Shown here in pieces: positions 22,585 through 33,615 of a stretch of DNA of 64,000 nucleotides. Source of the DNA: Larix kaempferi (taxonomy: Eukaryota; Streptophyta; Pinopsida; Pinales; Pinaceae); contig BSBM01001383.1 of the NCBI GenBank assembly GCA_027924585.1, positions 1,091,001 to 1,155,000 on the forward strand, read 5' to 3'. The translations under genes were made by a program, and so were the position numbers. Position 1 is the first letter of the stretch. Each line of letters begins with the position of its first letter. The notes below the pieces were generated by a model, which ran no database searches, had not been told where the DNA came from, and worked only from the letters and a program-made list of their open reading frames with translations.

Positions 22585-23274
22585 TTAGCCATAATTCTTG
22601 AACTGAGCAGAAGCTGCGTCCACCATTTCCTGATTGATCTCTTGATTGACCATGGGGGTTTCCTGCACGTAACTTCCCAGAGTTTTCCCTGTCAGAACTG
22701 CCATGTCTTCCTGTAGCATGTCCACTTTTCCCATCAGCTCGAACAAATTCTTCTCTAAGTCATCTATCCTCGAATCCTGGCAAGAGAGATGGGAGACCGT
22801 GTGATTAAGATCCATGGCCATCTCCTCATTTTGATTCACGCTGGTGCAGACGGCATTGTATGTGTTGCGAACCGAGAGTTTAATGTCCACCACAGTGCGG
22901 CTCAGGGCAGCTATGGCCGCCATAACGCTTTGCATTGTTCCAATGTTAAACGGAGGCAGCAGAAGGGGACGGGAAGGAGGGGAGTCTAGTTCGCAGAGGG
23001 AGAGCCGACTCAAAGCACAGGAGAAATGGGGAGGACAAGCCATCGCAGGGAAAGAAGGGAAATGAGCGGAGGGAGGAGTTATTAATGGCTCGTGGGAGCT
23101 GACAGCGTAGCAGGGATCCATGTGACAAGTGCGTGGAAAGCCAGGGAGGCGTTTGGCAGAAGAAACGGGGGGAGGGGAAAGCACATAACCAAAATTTGAG
23201 TGAGGAATGAGGAGGACCCTCGGGAATCCAAAGGACCCCTTATGTTTTGCAATGAATTTATTAACCCTTGACAT
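22585..23274 (-). CDS. LINE-1 ORF3: coiled-coil protein of unknown function
   Basis: An open frame of 229 residues begins five bases after the ORF2 stop (TAAGTTAAATG). The first 110 residues are Pro/Ser/Phe-rich without a domain. From an internal ATG at 22935 (MQSVMAAIAALSR) the remaining roughly 117 residues form a heptad-rich, acidic coiled coil with IDDLEKNLFELMGKVDMLQ. The shorter start is attractive because LINE-2 carries a 112-residue coiled-coil ORF in the same place, 277 nt after its ORF2. Such a protein might multimerise or bind ORF1 protein, which is pure inference. It is still open although ORF2 is dead. Confidence 0.5.
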   Translation of the reverse strand: MSRVNKFIAKHKGSFGFPRVLLIPHSNFGYVLSPPPVSSAKRLPGFPRTCHMDPCYAVSSHEPLITPPSAHFPSFPAMACPPHFSCALSRLSLCELDSPPSRPLLLPPFNIGTMQSVMAAIAALSRTVVDIKLSVRNTYNAVCTSVNQNEEMAMDLNHTVSHLSCQDSRIDDLEKNLFELMGKVDMLQEDMAVLTGKTLGSYVQETPMVNQEINQEMVDAASAQFKNYG

Positions 23275-23279
23275 TTAAC

Positions 23280-26200
23280 TTAGGGGATGAAGTGAAATCC
23301 CATGGCACCATTGAGTTCCTTGACGTGCCCAATTTCTAACAAGATTCCTTTATTAGCCTCTAAGTCTGCAAGCTTGTTGTTCTCTCGACGGATGTGAAAA
23401 AATGAGGCCTTTGGGAGATGAACATTAGTTTTTAGTCGTTGCATGTATCTGTAGACTTTTGAACCTTGAGAAGCAGAACCCCTTCTCATGATTTGAATAA
23501 CGTGTCTAGAGTCTCCATAAATTCTGAGAGTGTCAATGCTGAAGGAGGAGGCCAAATCTAATGAGAGAATGAGTGCCAGAGAGAATGAGTGCCAGCCATT
23601 CTGCCTAATTATTTGTCTTACTACCTAGGCCCCAAGAGAGGGCTGCGACTTTATTTCCTCCGGGATCAAAGAGTATCCCACTCGCACCTGCCACCCCAGG
23701 ATTCCCTTTGAAAGCCCCGTCGAAGAAAATGCTATGACTATTTTGCTCCTTCCACCATTTGGAAAAAGAGTCTGGATCTTTCCTAATTTCCCAGTCAGAG
23801 TAGGAATGTACCTTTTTGGACTGAAGGGAGCTGGCCTTCACAAAGACACTACTCCATTGGAATTCAGACAGAGATAGAGGTTCCTAAACTGGGATGATGA
23901 CTCTTTTTGAGGATAGAGACTCGGATATCATTGTAATGGCTTTGATGGCAGCTCTATAGCTGTTAGCACTCCTACCCTCAAAGATACTTTTATTTCGATT
24001 TATCCAGATCTGCCAGCAAATGTTCATTGGGACTAGATTCCAAATTCTTGACATTGTCTTCTTGGATCTGCCAGGAAAGGAGCGTCCCCAGTGGTCAGTG
24101 AGTTCTTCAAGAGTTCTAGGAAGAATGGATGGTCTCCATTGATTCCCCAAGACTTGAACCCACACTTGCTTGGCAAAGGAACATTCCAAGAAAATGTGGT
24201 GGGAATTTTCCTCGGCAAGTTTACACAAAGTGCACCTTGAGGGACCTGCTATTCCCCTAGCTCTGAGATTTTTTGCAGTTAACAATTTGTTGTGAGCCAG
24301 TAGCCAGAAGAATACAGTTATTTTGGGGATGCCATCCGAGTTACAAACTTCCCCCCATCTATTGTGAACCGGTGAGTTGGAGAGGGTGAGTTTTTCATAA
24401 CCGGCCTTGACTGTATATGTACCTGCTTTCCCCCATCCCCGAAGATCTTTTTCTTTTATGTTTACCGGGGCTTTCCCATGCAGGGAATTGACAAATATTT
24501 TATAATCGCTTTTGAGATTGGCAGGGGACTCATCTGCTTCCAACTCTTCCATTCTCTAGTGTCCTTCCATATCACGAAGTCTTTTAGTTTTGTGATGCCC
24601 ATATTTTGCAGCCACTCTCGAATAGAGTCTAGACATCGCATTTTTCCAAGCGGCTTGTCTCCATTTATACTGTCGGTCCAGAGATTTATTCTTTTCCCAT
24701 TTCCAGGGATCCAATAAAGATTTTCAGTTATTAAAGCAGCTGAGGAGGAGATGAGTCCCCATATTGTTGTTCCTTTTTTGATATTTGGTTTGTCGAGGCA
24801 TCTTAATCTTGAGCTTCTTGAGTATTTTCTCCTGATTACTTCCTTCCACCATTCTTTCTTTCCAGAAACAATCCTCCATGCTAACTTGGCACCCAAAGCT
24901 TTGCTTACTAAGGCAGGCTCACGAATTCCAAGCCCTCCCCTCTTTTTCTTTTCTTTGATCGTCTTCTAGTTTATCAAATGGAACTTTTTATTTTGAGTCT
25001 TTCCCCCTTTCCACAGGAACTTTCTTATCTCTGTACTAAAAGCATTCTGGATAGAGACGGGGGCCAACATAATTGTTGTTGTGAATACAGGCAGCGAGGA
25101 AAGAACAGATTTTATCAAAGTGACTTTCCCAGCTAAATTCAACCAGCGAGTTCCCCACGAATTTATTCTATTTTTGAATTTCTCAAGGATAGGATTCCAA
25201 ACGGAGGAGGTAGGTTTTTTGAGAGAGATGGGAGTGCCAAGATATTTAAAGGAAGACCAGTCAAGGCAGGGTTTAAAATCCAAAATGGCTGAAATGAGTC
25301 TAACAGTAGCAGGCCGACAATTCTAGGTGTAAATATTGCACTTGTTTTCATTGGTTTTGCCCCCGGAGGTCTTAAGGAAAAGGTCAAGAGTAGTTTTAAA
25401 TCTAGCAGCAATTTGGGGAGAAGCACTGCCAAGGAGAATGGTATCGTCGGCAAATTGAGAATGGTTCATAGCTGGGACATTTCGGGCGTAGGCAATACCC
25501 GGGAGAGAGGCTGAAGCTAAGAGGGAATTGAGTTTTCTGCTTAGGGAGTCGGCCATTATGACAAAAAGGAAGGGAGAGAGAGGGCAGCCTTGCCTCAATC
25601 CCCGAGAGAGGTGAAAAAAGGAGGAGGGTCTGCCATTTAGGAGAGGAGAGATCCACAGAGCTCCTATGCAAGCTTTCACCCAGCTAACAAACTTTCCATC
25701 AAAGCCAAATTTTCTCAAAATAGCATAGATAAAGACATGTCTAACTCTGTCAAAGGCATTGGCCATGTCTATTTTAATAGCCATACCTGCGTCCTTGTTC
25801 TGCTTGCTTGAATGAATAGCCTCTTGCACTAATAAAATGTTATCATAAATTTTCCTGCCTGGGATGAAGCCGCCTTGATTAGGTGAAATTATATTAGGAA
25901 GCAGTTTCTTGATTCTGTTTGCTATAACTTTAGTAATAATTTTATAGGAAGAATTGCAGAGCGAAATAGGTCTGAATCTTCCTATAGAAGTGGCCTTTTT
26001 CTCCTTCGGGATTAGAGCTATGAAGGAGGTGTTGGTGCCTCCTCCTATCTTCTCTCGATTCCTGGTCCAATTTATCATTTTGACAATATCTCTTTTCAGC
26101 AGATGCCAACACTTTCTGTAAAAGTGTATGGAGAATCCATCTGGGCCTGGAGATTCTGGGTGTAGAGACCATACAGCTTTCCTGACTTCTTCTTCAGTTA

Positions 26201-27530
26201 CCTGTTCCATGAGCATATTGTTATCTTCAGCTGAGATGAGGTTGGGAATGTCTTGACACATTATATCCAGATCTGCAGCTGGCGGCTCATCTTCCTCTTT
26301 GTAGAGAGACTCAAAATGGTTTTTGACTTCATCCTTGATGATTGTAGGGTCTTCTATCTTCCTTCCATCTTCTTTGATTAGGCAAAGGATGTTGTTTTTC
26401 CTGTACCTTTCCTTACACTGAGCATGATAAAACTTAGTATTCTTGTCTCCAGATTTGAGCCACAGGCATCTTGATCGAAGTCTCCATTCCTCTTCGTCTC
26501 TTCTAGCCGCCTGCCGAATTTGAGCTTCCAAGTCATTTTCTTTCCTCAATGTGGCTTTAGATATCAGATCAATTTCCATTTGGTCTTGCAGAATTTTCAG
26601 TTCCCCTTGCAGAGCGATGACTTCTTCTCCAGGTCTCTTCATGTTTTGTTTTGCCCATCTTTGTAACAATGTCTTAATGTTTTTAAGTTTGGTCTCCCAA
26701 ATATACCCTGGGGAACCTGGAATAAACTGTTTCCAAATTGCTTTGACTTCTTCAAAGCAGTCTTCATGCTCCAGCCACGCTGGATTATATCTGAAGGGAA
26801 GGGGGCCGAGGTTTCCGGGGAGTGAGAAAAAAAGAGCAATAGGACGGTGGTCAGAGGCAGCAGAAGCCAAGATTTTGGAGTCGGGCAAGAGGGGTTTGCT
26901 TAGAAAGGATGAGCTGAGAAGAAATCTGTCAAGCCTGGCAGCAATATGTCCTGGTCCAGTTCTTTTGTTATTTCAAGTGTAAGTTCCATGCAAGGGTTTT
27001 ATATCCACTAGGTTCCAGGATGCTTGAAGATCTTCCAGTCTCTCTCCAAACTGGTCTCTGACCTTCGAACCTCCTATGCGTTCATTTGCACTTATTGTGG
27101 CATTGAAATCTCCAGCAACTATGCAGGGAGAGGGGTTTCTACCAACTTGTAGATCTATTAGATCTTTCCAAAAATTATCTTTGAGCCCATGGAGCGTAGG
27201 CCCATACACATTTCCTATCCAATATTTTTCATTATTTGACAGATCTTCTAATTTCGTAAATAGCCAATATCTGTTATTAAATGAAGAGTTACACTTGAAC
27301 TTACCTTTGTCCCACCAAGTGATGAGCCCTCCCAAGGCTCCTATGGAGTTGACTGCTATTTCGTCTCCTTTAGGCCAGATTTGAGTTAAGATTTTGAGAC
27401 AGTCTGCTTCCTGCATTTTAGTCTCCTGGAGCATGAGTATTGAGGGGGTTTCCAACTTTTTGATTCTTTTGATTGCTTCCGTCTTTTGCTTACCTCCTAA
27501 ACCTTTGCAATTCCAGGAGACTATCTTCAT
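23280..27530 (-). pseudogene. LINE-1 ORF2: endonuclease, RT, zinc-binding region and RNase H, broken
   Basis: It starts with MKIVSWNCKGLG at 27530, overlapping the preceding stop (TAATG). APE-type endonuclease motifs are seen: SWNCKG, LQETKM, VAGDFNA and SDHRP. The RT has NAFDRV, GLRQGCPLSP and QFADDTILLG. A zinc-binding region (CTLCKLAEENSHHIFLEC) and RNase H (IFFDGAFKGNPG, IYGDSRHV) follow. In-frame stops lie at 26973, 25323, 24966, 23884 and 23605. The first three stand where LINE-2 has Trp. One frameshift is near 24520. Another is caused by a 16-bp tandem duplication (23565-23580 and 23581-23596). The protein would have nicked target DNA and copied LINE RNA; it can no longer be made whole. 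Confidence 0.85.
23565..23596. repeat. 16-bp tandem duplication that shifts the RNase H frame
   Basis: gagaatgagtgccaga is repeated head to tail (last base differs). Sixteen is not a multiple of three, so it explains the frame change between the two RNase H pieces of LINE-1. Confidence 0.85.
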
Positions 27531-28901
27531 TATTTTTTAGAGTGGTTGGACACTACTCTTTCCTTCTTTTCCTCTGCTATTCCTTGATTTTGCTTTGTGC
27601 TGGATAGAATTCTTACATGCTGGTCAAGATTGGTTTGCTTACCCGCCGCTTTGTCTCGAGCCGTTTCTTGTTCTCTTACGACCTTGTTAAGCTTCCTTCC
27701 TTTTTTTGTCTGAGGTTCCATTTCTTCTTCCTTACTTTATGAGGTTTCTTCTTGAAATAACTTGGCTTTTGCTCTTGTGACTGAGCCGCCTAAAGCTTTT
27801 GATGCCTCATTTTTCAAGCTCCTCTTGTTGTGTTAAGGATATTATCCGGATTTCCCCTTCCTCTAGTTGCTGATTAACGGTCTCCCGCCTTTCTTCTTCT
27901 CTAGCGTTTTCTATCACTACCTCTTGTACATGTTCTAGAGCTTGAGCCTGCTCTTCCTCAACCACTTCAGATGATAGAAGCTGATATTTATTAGCTTCTC
28001 TAGTTGGGTTCTGCTGCTTGCTAGTCGTTTCCTTCCTTTTTGGTGTTGCTTGAGGAGGAAGGGTATTAGGAGGCTTCCCTCCCTTTTTTCTAATAACCTC
28101 ATTCCATTCTCCCTCTTGGGTTTCTTCCACTTCCTGTAACTTCCTTTTAGGGCAGAGTTTAGCAAAATGCCCATATTCGTGACAGACTTTGCACTTAAAA
28201 GGAATCTGTTCATAGTCCACAGTTTGTAGGTGATTCCAACCGTCCATTGACAGACTTATAGCTTCTGGGAGCCCTTTCTCAAGATCCACTTCTACACATA
28301 TTCTGGCACAGGAGAACATAGGGCGTTTTGGTTCAGATTTATCTATATATTTCCCCAATGAGTTGCCAATAGCTTTCAAATCTTTGTCGTTCCAGCAGTG
28401 GAATGGGAGATGCAGCAACTTGACCCATACTGGAACTGCTGAAGGGATATCCTTTTCTGGGTCAAATGAAAGATCCCACTTGTTAATGTACATTCCTCTT
28501 GGCCCCATAAAATAGGGACCATTTCTGAATATAAGATCTCTGTCCTCTTTTTTTTCAAAATAGAAGACAAAGAAACCCTTGCCGAAAAAGATCTGCTGAA
28601 CTTCTCCTTGAATGAGAGGGCGCCAATTTTTGTTAAGCCAGATCTCGATAGATCTCGGAGAGGGCCACAAACCAGTGAAGTGCCCAACCAATCCTTTTTC
28701 TGAAAGGGCGAGGGCTTTGCATTTAGAAGCCATGGAACCCAGTTTGACCTCTAGGATGGAAGACTTTTTAACAAACCTCGAGTCAGCAGGCCCGGTCTGC
28801 TTTGAGGTCGAGGGTTGAGCCGCTACCAACGAACGGAAGAGAGCGTCGAGAGGCGCTCGGCCCGGATCGGGGGGCGGATCCATGAGGGATGGTCGGCCCA
28901 A
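27530..28901 (-). pseudogene. LINE-1 ORF1: DUF4283 / CCHC RNA-binding protein, frameshifted near its end
   Basis: The frame from 28901 to 27807 (364 residues) holds a DUF4283-type domain (LVGHFTGLWPSPRS through PYFMGPRGMYINKWD), the linked VPVWVKLLHLPFHCW segment, and a zinc knuckle, CKVCHEYGHFAKLC. A charged tail rich in Glu, Gln and Lys follows. It ends at TGA after an A-rich stretch (GAAAAATGA). Shifting frame there gives a basic tail that, after one more stop near 27735, ends at 27530 in TAATG, overlapping the ORF2 start. By analogy with LINE-2, ORF1 originally reached ORF2 directly. Its role is binding LINE RNA in the ribonucleoprotein. Confidence 0.8.
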
Positions 28902-29013
28902 ACCCTAACCAAAACACTTCAGAATTTTAGTCCCGAAAAAACGCTTCCGATTCGCTTATTCCTCCTCGCTCAAATGAGTGTCGAAAAGGTAGAACAATAT
29001 GGGTATGACTGTT

Positions 29014-30155
29014 AACACCAACAAAAAAAAGTTATGATTATCAAATCCAAGACGGCCACTTACGCTAATTTTTCTTATGACAATAGCAACTTGGAGGAAG
29101 TGTCTTCTTACAAATATCTCGGAATTGATATTTATCACAAGCTCAACTAGAATTATAGCATTGAGAAAATGATTAATGGAGGGTGGAAAGCTTATTTTGG
29201 TCTTGAAAACAATTGTAAGTCAACAAATCTTATGATGTGGGATAAATAAAAGCTCATTTTTGAAACTCTTGCCACTCCCGTTATCTTGTACGGTTGTGAA
29301 ATTTGGGGTTGTAGCATCTCTAGAGAGTCCTGGAGAAATATTGAGCAAATCCAAAGCGTTTTACAACGTATAACCTCAAAATTAAAAGCAACAGACCCTA
29401 TCCTATTCTCCTTATAACATAAGTGGTTCTCCCCCCAATGAGAGCTATGACTATGTACCTGATGTAGAAGTACAATATAAATAACATGGGAGACCAGAGA
29501 CTTCCTAAAATTACTTAGAAAAATATAGTCAAGACCACATGTGACTCAAGAGAGGCTGGTATAAAGACACCATGGATTTATTAAACCATTGGGGGATTTA
29601 CGAAAATGTCTCTTCGTAAAATACCAAAAACATTAAAATATTATCAGATCTAATTTTAAAGAGAAAATGTGGGGCAAGAAAGATTTAGAGGCTAAAATAA
29701 AATTAAGATAATATAAAGAGGTTATTAACCCTAATATGAATGATCAAAAGTAGATCTTTGTTTTAACTAGTTCGAAGAAGAGAAATAATATAGACGAGAT
29801 TAGAACGAACTCTCATGAGTTTCATAGTGAAACATGGCTCTGGACAATTCCTAAAACACCTTGAGTGGAAAGGATTTTCCATCTTTGTGAGACTATGAGC
29901 GTTGAGGATGAAAGTCACTTTCTCTTAGAGTGCCCTGCATACACCCACATTAGATCGCAGTTTCACAATCTCTCCTACAATTCAAACCTCCCTAACCTTC
30001 TATCTTGTCAAAACTATGGCGACCTAGGAACACTTCTTTCCAACTTTTAGAGAATATGAATAAAATTTTACAATAATTGAAATAATTCATTTCTTTTCTC
30101 TTAAGATTTGATGAACCAAATTGATCTCAGTAAATGTTAATCACCATCATCATAA
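29014..30155 (+). pseudogene. Old non-LTR RT element, right part
   Basis: It continues from 22306: MIIKSKTATYANF, SSYKYLGIDIYHKLN, then PVILYGCEIWGCSISRESW and, after many stops, an open 61-residue piece at 29865-30050 with FHLCETMSVEDESHFLLECP (a Cys/His motif typical of the RT C-terminus). The region ends with atcaccatcatcataat near 30140-30155, like the short-repeat 3' tails of RTE-type LINEs. The clade is uncertain. Numerous stops show great age. Confidence 0.6.
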
Positions 30156-31599
30156 TATTCAATTTTAATATACCACTGATGATTTTAAATCAAATCTAAA
30201 CAAAATGATTTTAATATAATGTGCCCACATCCTCGAGACTTCCTAGTTTGTTTAGTCTTTGTAAAGACACAACTCCAAAGATTATATATGAATTTCAAAT
30301 GGCTTTTGTGAATGGGTCATTTAATGTAGTATATACCAAGGGCAAATAGGGATGTTTTCATAACATAAGACGAATGTGATTCATTGTAATATTGATCTTA
30401 GATGATGTCATTTGTTTGTGTTGAACAAAAGAGCAATTGTAAATTATCTTTATTATAATTTACTATAAGTTATTTTAGTGGTATTATTTGTGTTTTAACC
30501 CATTTTGGTATTATGTAAAATAAAAAATTCAGCTTTTAATATGTTAGAAAACATGTCTCTTTTAAGTTTTACCATGTTTCATTTATGTATGACTAAATCC
30601 AGCCCCTATTTGGTTTGTTTCTATCAATGTTTGATAAACACATATTTGTCCATGATCTCCAACATGACATTTTAACAAATCAACATAAAAATTTCTATTG
30701 CGTCAATTTAGCCTAGTTTTTCCAATGTCATACGATATGTCTAGCATGACTTTAAACACCTTACCTATTTATGTGATTATTATTATTTTGCGTTTTTCAA
30801 GTGCCATAGATCCATTTCCATGTTAAGCATACTTCTTTAGCATATAGAGCACAATTTGTATGACAAGGTACATGAGAAGCATCTTAAAACTTTTTATTTG
30901 TTGGGATTAGAAGACATTATTACTATATTTTTAATTGTTTTTAATTGTTTTAAAAATGATAAACATATTTTTAATTATTGATATTACACAAGTTTATACT
31001 AAACTAAAAATCCATAACACATTCTAATATTACAAACTAACATTGATGTTGAATTATGTTTTTGTTCTCAATTTGTTCTTATTTCTTATTTTGTAAGTAA
31101 CAATCAAATTGATTTCTACTACCTTCTTTTGTATCAATGAAAATCTTCTATTTTCCCTCCCTATTTATTTTTAAGGTAACATGAATTTTTGATAATATAA
31201 ATCATTATAAAAAATTTATGTTAAAGTTTATAAAAATGTAGTACATATCTTATTTAAACGTGTGACCTCTTAGGAAGTCTTATATTTTCATAAACTCATA
31301 AAATAAATAAAAAATTTAAAATAAATTCTTTTCTTAATATGTAAAATTATTTCTTAATATGTAAAAAAGTAAGTTTAAGATAAAATTTCTCATTCATAAG
31401 ATATCTATGAGTGCTTAATAATTTTTTTTTTCCATATATGTAATGTAACCGGCGGCTCAATGAGAGCTTAATAGATCCATGCCTACACTACCATCTTTAT
31501 AATTATAATATTTAAGTGTTACAATCTTGATAGTTATCATATTTAATTGGTATCTTAGTTAAATCCTATGATATAATTTTAATAACAATATAAATTGTA
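30156..31599. other. No gene seen; AT-rich upstream region
   Basis: No ORF with a recognisable domain, no repeat structure beyond simple AT-rich runs. It separates the old RT element from the dioxygenase promoter. Confidence 0.5.
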
Positions 31600-31886
31600 T
31601 GACAGGTTCCGTATCGAAAAAAATAGTGGTTCGTGTACGTAATACCCCACTTGTCTCGTCATTACAAGTTCCGTGTGCGTTTAAAATCTGTTTGAAATCA
31701 CTGTCAGGCTGACCATTCTCAAGCAATCCTTTGAATTAAAATAACCGACCATTTATTTTCTGTATTACTGACATCTGTACCTGGCTTCGATGAAACATTT
31801 CAAATTCGCCAATGAAAAACTGGCTTTCTCTTTTTAAATTTTTATTTTCGAAATAAGATTACTGTGCAAATTCCTTCACGTTTCAA
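31600..31886 (+). promoter_or_regulatory. 5' flank of the dioxygenase gene, duplicated at 54895-55200
   Basis: It contains an AT-rich TATA-like stretch (tttttaaatttttatttt, about 31830-31847) some 50 bp before the first ATG. Most of this segment recurs, diverged, upstream of nothing at 54895-55200, including ttcgaaataagattact and aatgaaaa-ctggcttt. The start of transcription cannot be fixed from sequence alone. Confidence 0.5.
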
Positions 31887-33463
31887 ATGAATCCCTCGGC
31901 TCTTGGGCACCTCGGCTCTGTTTCCATGTGGACACCTTACAATTTCTGCAACCCAAATGTGCAATATCTACATTCCATGAAAAATGGCGCAGGATATGTA
32001 AGCAAAATGCACTGGAAAAAAGGTAATTCAGTTTGCTGCAGCAAGATCAAAAAGAAAGAAAGACGGATGTTCTCTATAATGGATCTTCACGCCGAGACCG
32101 ATGGTAATGGCGTGGAGAAACTGCTGTGGAATGGAATAAACAACGTTGAGGTGCAGGATAGATATATTCTGCCTCCCAATGAACGCCCCAACATGTCGCA
32201 GGTCTCTTATTCCGAGAGCATTCCAGTGGTGGATCTGAAACAGCTGGATGGCCCTAACAGAAGCACTATAATCCAACAAATCCGACGTGCATGTGAGGAA
32301 GATGGTTTTTTCCAGGTATAAGAACCTTCAATCCCCACTTAATTCTTCATATTTTTGCTTTTCAAGTTCAGTGTCATGAATATGGTTGGACCATCATATG
32401 ATCAGATAGTGAACCATGGCGTGCCAGAGACGGTCATGAAAAACATGATGGGAGTCGCCAAAGAATTCTTCGAAATGCCTGTGGAAGATCGAGCATGCCT
32501 CTACTCAGAGGATCCAAAACAACTGTCTCGGCTTGCTACAAGCTTTAATATTCACAAAGATCAAGTTCTTAACTGGAGGGACTATCTAAGGCATCCGTGT
32601 CTTCCATTAGAAGAAGTCATCGGCTCTTGGCCTGAAAAACCTGCAGCCTATAGGTAGGTAATACCTATTTTTTTTGTATTTGCTTACACCATTTGTGAGT
32701 TCTCTAAACATATCGTTGTTACATAGATAACTGAGCTGCAAATAACTGGTCTGGCGTGATTAAACTTCAGCTTTTGTTACAGAGAAATTGCAGGCAACTA
32801 CGCTGTGGAAGTGAGGGCACTGATATTAAGGCTGCTGGCTGCAATTTCTGAAGCTCTAGGACTCCACTCTGATTATTTGAATAATATATTTGGGAAACAC
32901 AGACAGCTGTTGCTTATAAATTACTATCCTCCATGCCCAAACCCAGATCTTACCCTTGGTTTACAAGGCCATTCAGACGCAGGTGGAATCACTCTTTTAA
33001 TGCAAGGCGATGTCAGCGGTTTGCAAGTACTTAAAAAAGGAAAATGGGTTGCTGTAGAACCCATTAGTAATGGCTTTGTTGTCAATTTGGGAGATCAACT
33101 GGAGGTAATTACAGTTACACTTAGAAGAGATCCAATCATATATTTTTCCTTTAACATGTTATTCATGTGTTAATTGTAAGTTAATTTGTTTGAGATGAAT
33201 AGGTGGTGAGCAATGGAAGATTCAGGAGTGTTGAGCACCGAGCGATAACGAACGCATCCAGTGCACGCATATCGATCCCTACATCTTATGGACCTTCAGA
33301 GGAGGCCTTTATTGCTCCTGCAGCGTCCCTTGTGGATGAACAGCATCCGGCAATGTACAGAGGGTACAACTATGGAGAATTCACCCACCTTTTCTTTACC
33401 CGGGGTTTGAAGGGAAAGACTGTGTTGGACCATTTCAAGATACGTCATCTAAACAATGAATAG
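31887..33463 (+). CDS. 2-oxoglutarate/Fe(II)-dependent dioxygenase, DMR6/DLO-like, four exons
   Basis: Exons 31887-32315, 32406-32653, 32783-33104 and 33203-33463 join in frame with GT-AG introns of 90, 129 and 98 bp, giving 419 residues. The N-terminal DIOX_N region includes IPVVDLKQLDG and EEDGFFQ|IVNHGVPE across intron 1. The catalytic jelly roll has YYPPCPNPDLTLGLQGHSD, iron ligands H289, D291 and H345 (VEHRAIT), and the 2-oxoglutarate-binding R355-x-S357. Soluble oxygenases of this type hydroxylate or desaturate small molecules such as salicylate or flavonoids; the substrate here is unknown. Family members are about 340 residues. The first ATG adds about 60 residues with one acid residue and a basic end (KIKKKERR), so the start may be M61 (32067) or M65 (32079), or the extension may be a plastid transit peptide. 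Nothing looks broken. I am sure of the family, less so of the subgroup. Confidence 0.88.
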
Positions 33464-33524
33464 TGTTATCTAACTCTCTCTACTTGTGCTTTTAGCATCG
33501 ATACATATACCTTTTACTATTAAA

Positions 33525-33615
33525 GTGGGATATGAGACTGTTAATTCTCAATATTCAGAATATTCAGAATTAGTATGAGTGGGATATGAGACTGTTAATT
33601 CTCAATATTCAGAAT
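33525..33615. repeat. 54-bp tandem duplication just after the dioxygenase gene
   Basis: gtgggatatgagactg begins copies at 33525 and 33579; the second copy is incomplete and ends near 33615. It lies in the likely 3' UTR. Confidence 0.85.

Larger units (their letters stand above)
22307..28998 (-). mobile_element. LINE-1: full-length, inactivated plant L1 LINE
   Basis: The element lies on the minus strand between perfect 15-bp target duplications, atgggtatgactgtt at 22292-22306 and 28999-29013. It ends in a poly(A) tail (T run at 22305-22313 on the plus strand). From its 5' end it has about 97 bp of leader, ORF1 (DUF4283 plus CCHC), ORF2 (endonuclease, RT, zinc-binding and RNase H regions), a coiled-coil ORF3 and about 280 bp of 3' UTR. 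Five in-frame stops and two frameshifts break ORF2, and ORF1 has at least one frameshift. It sits inside an older RT-bearing element. Confidence 0.9.
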
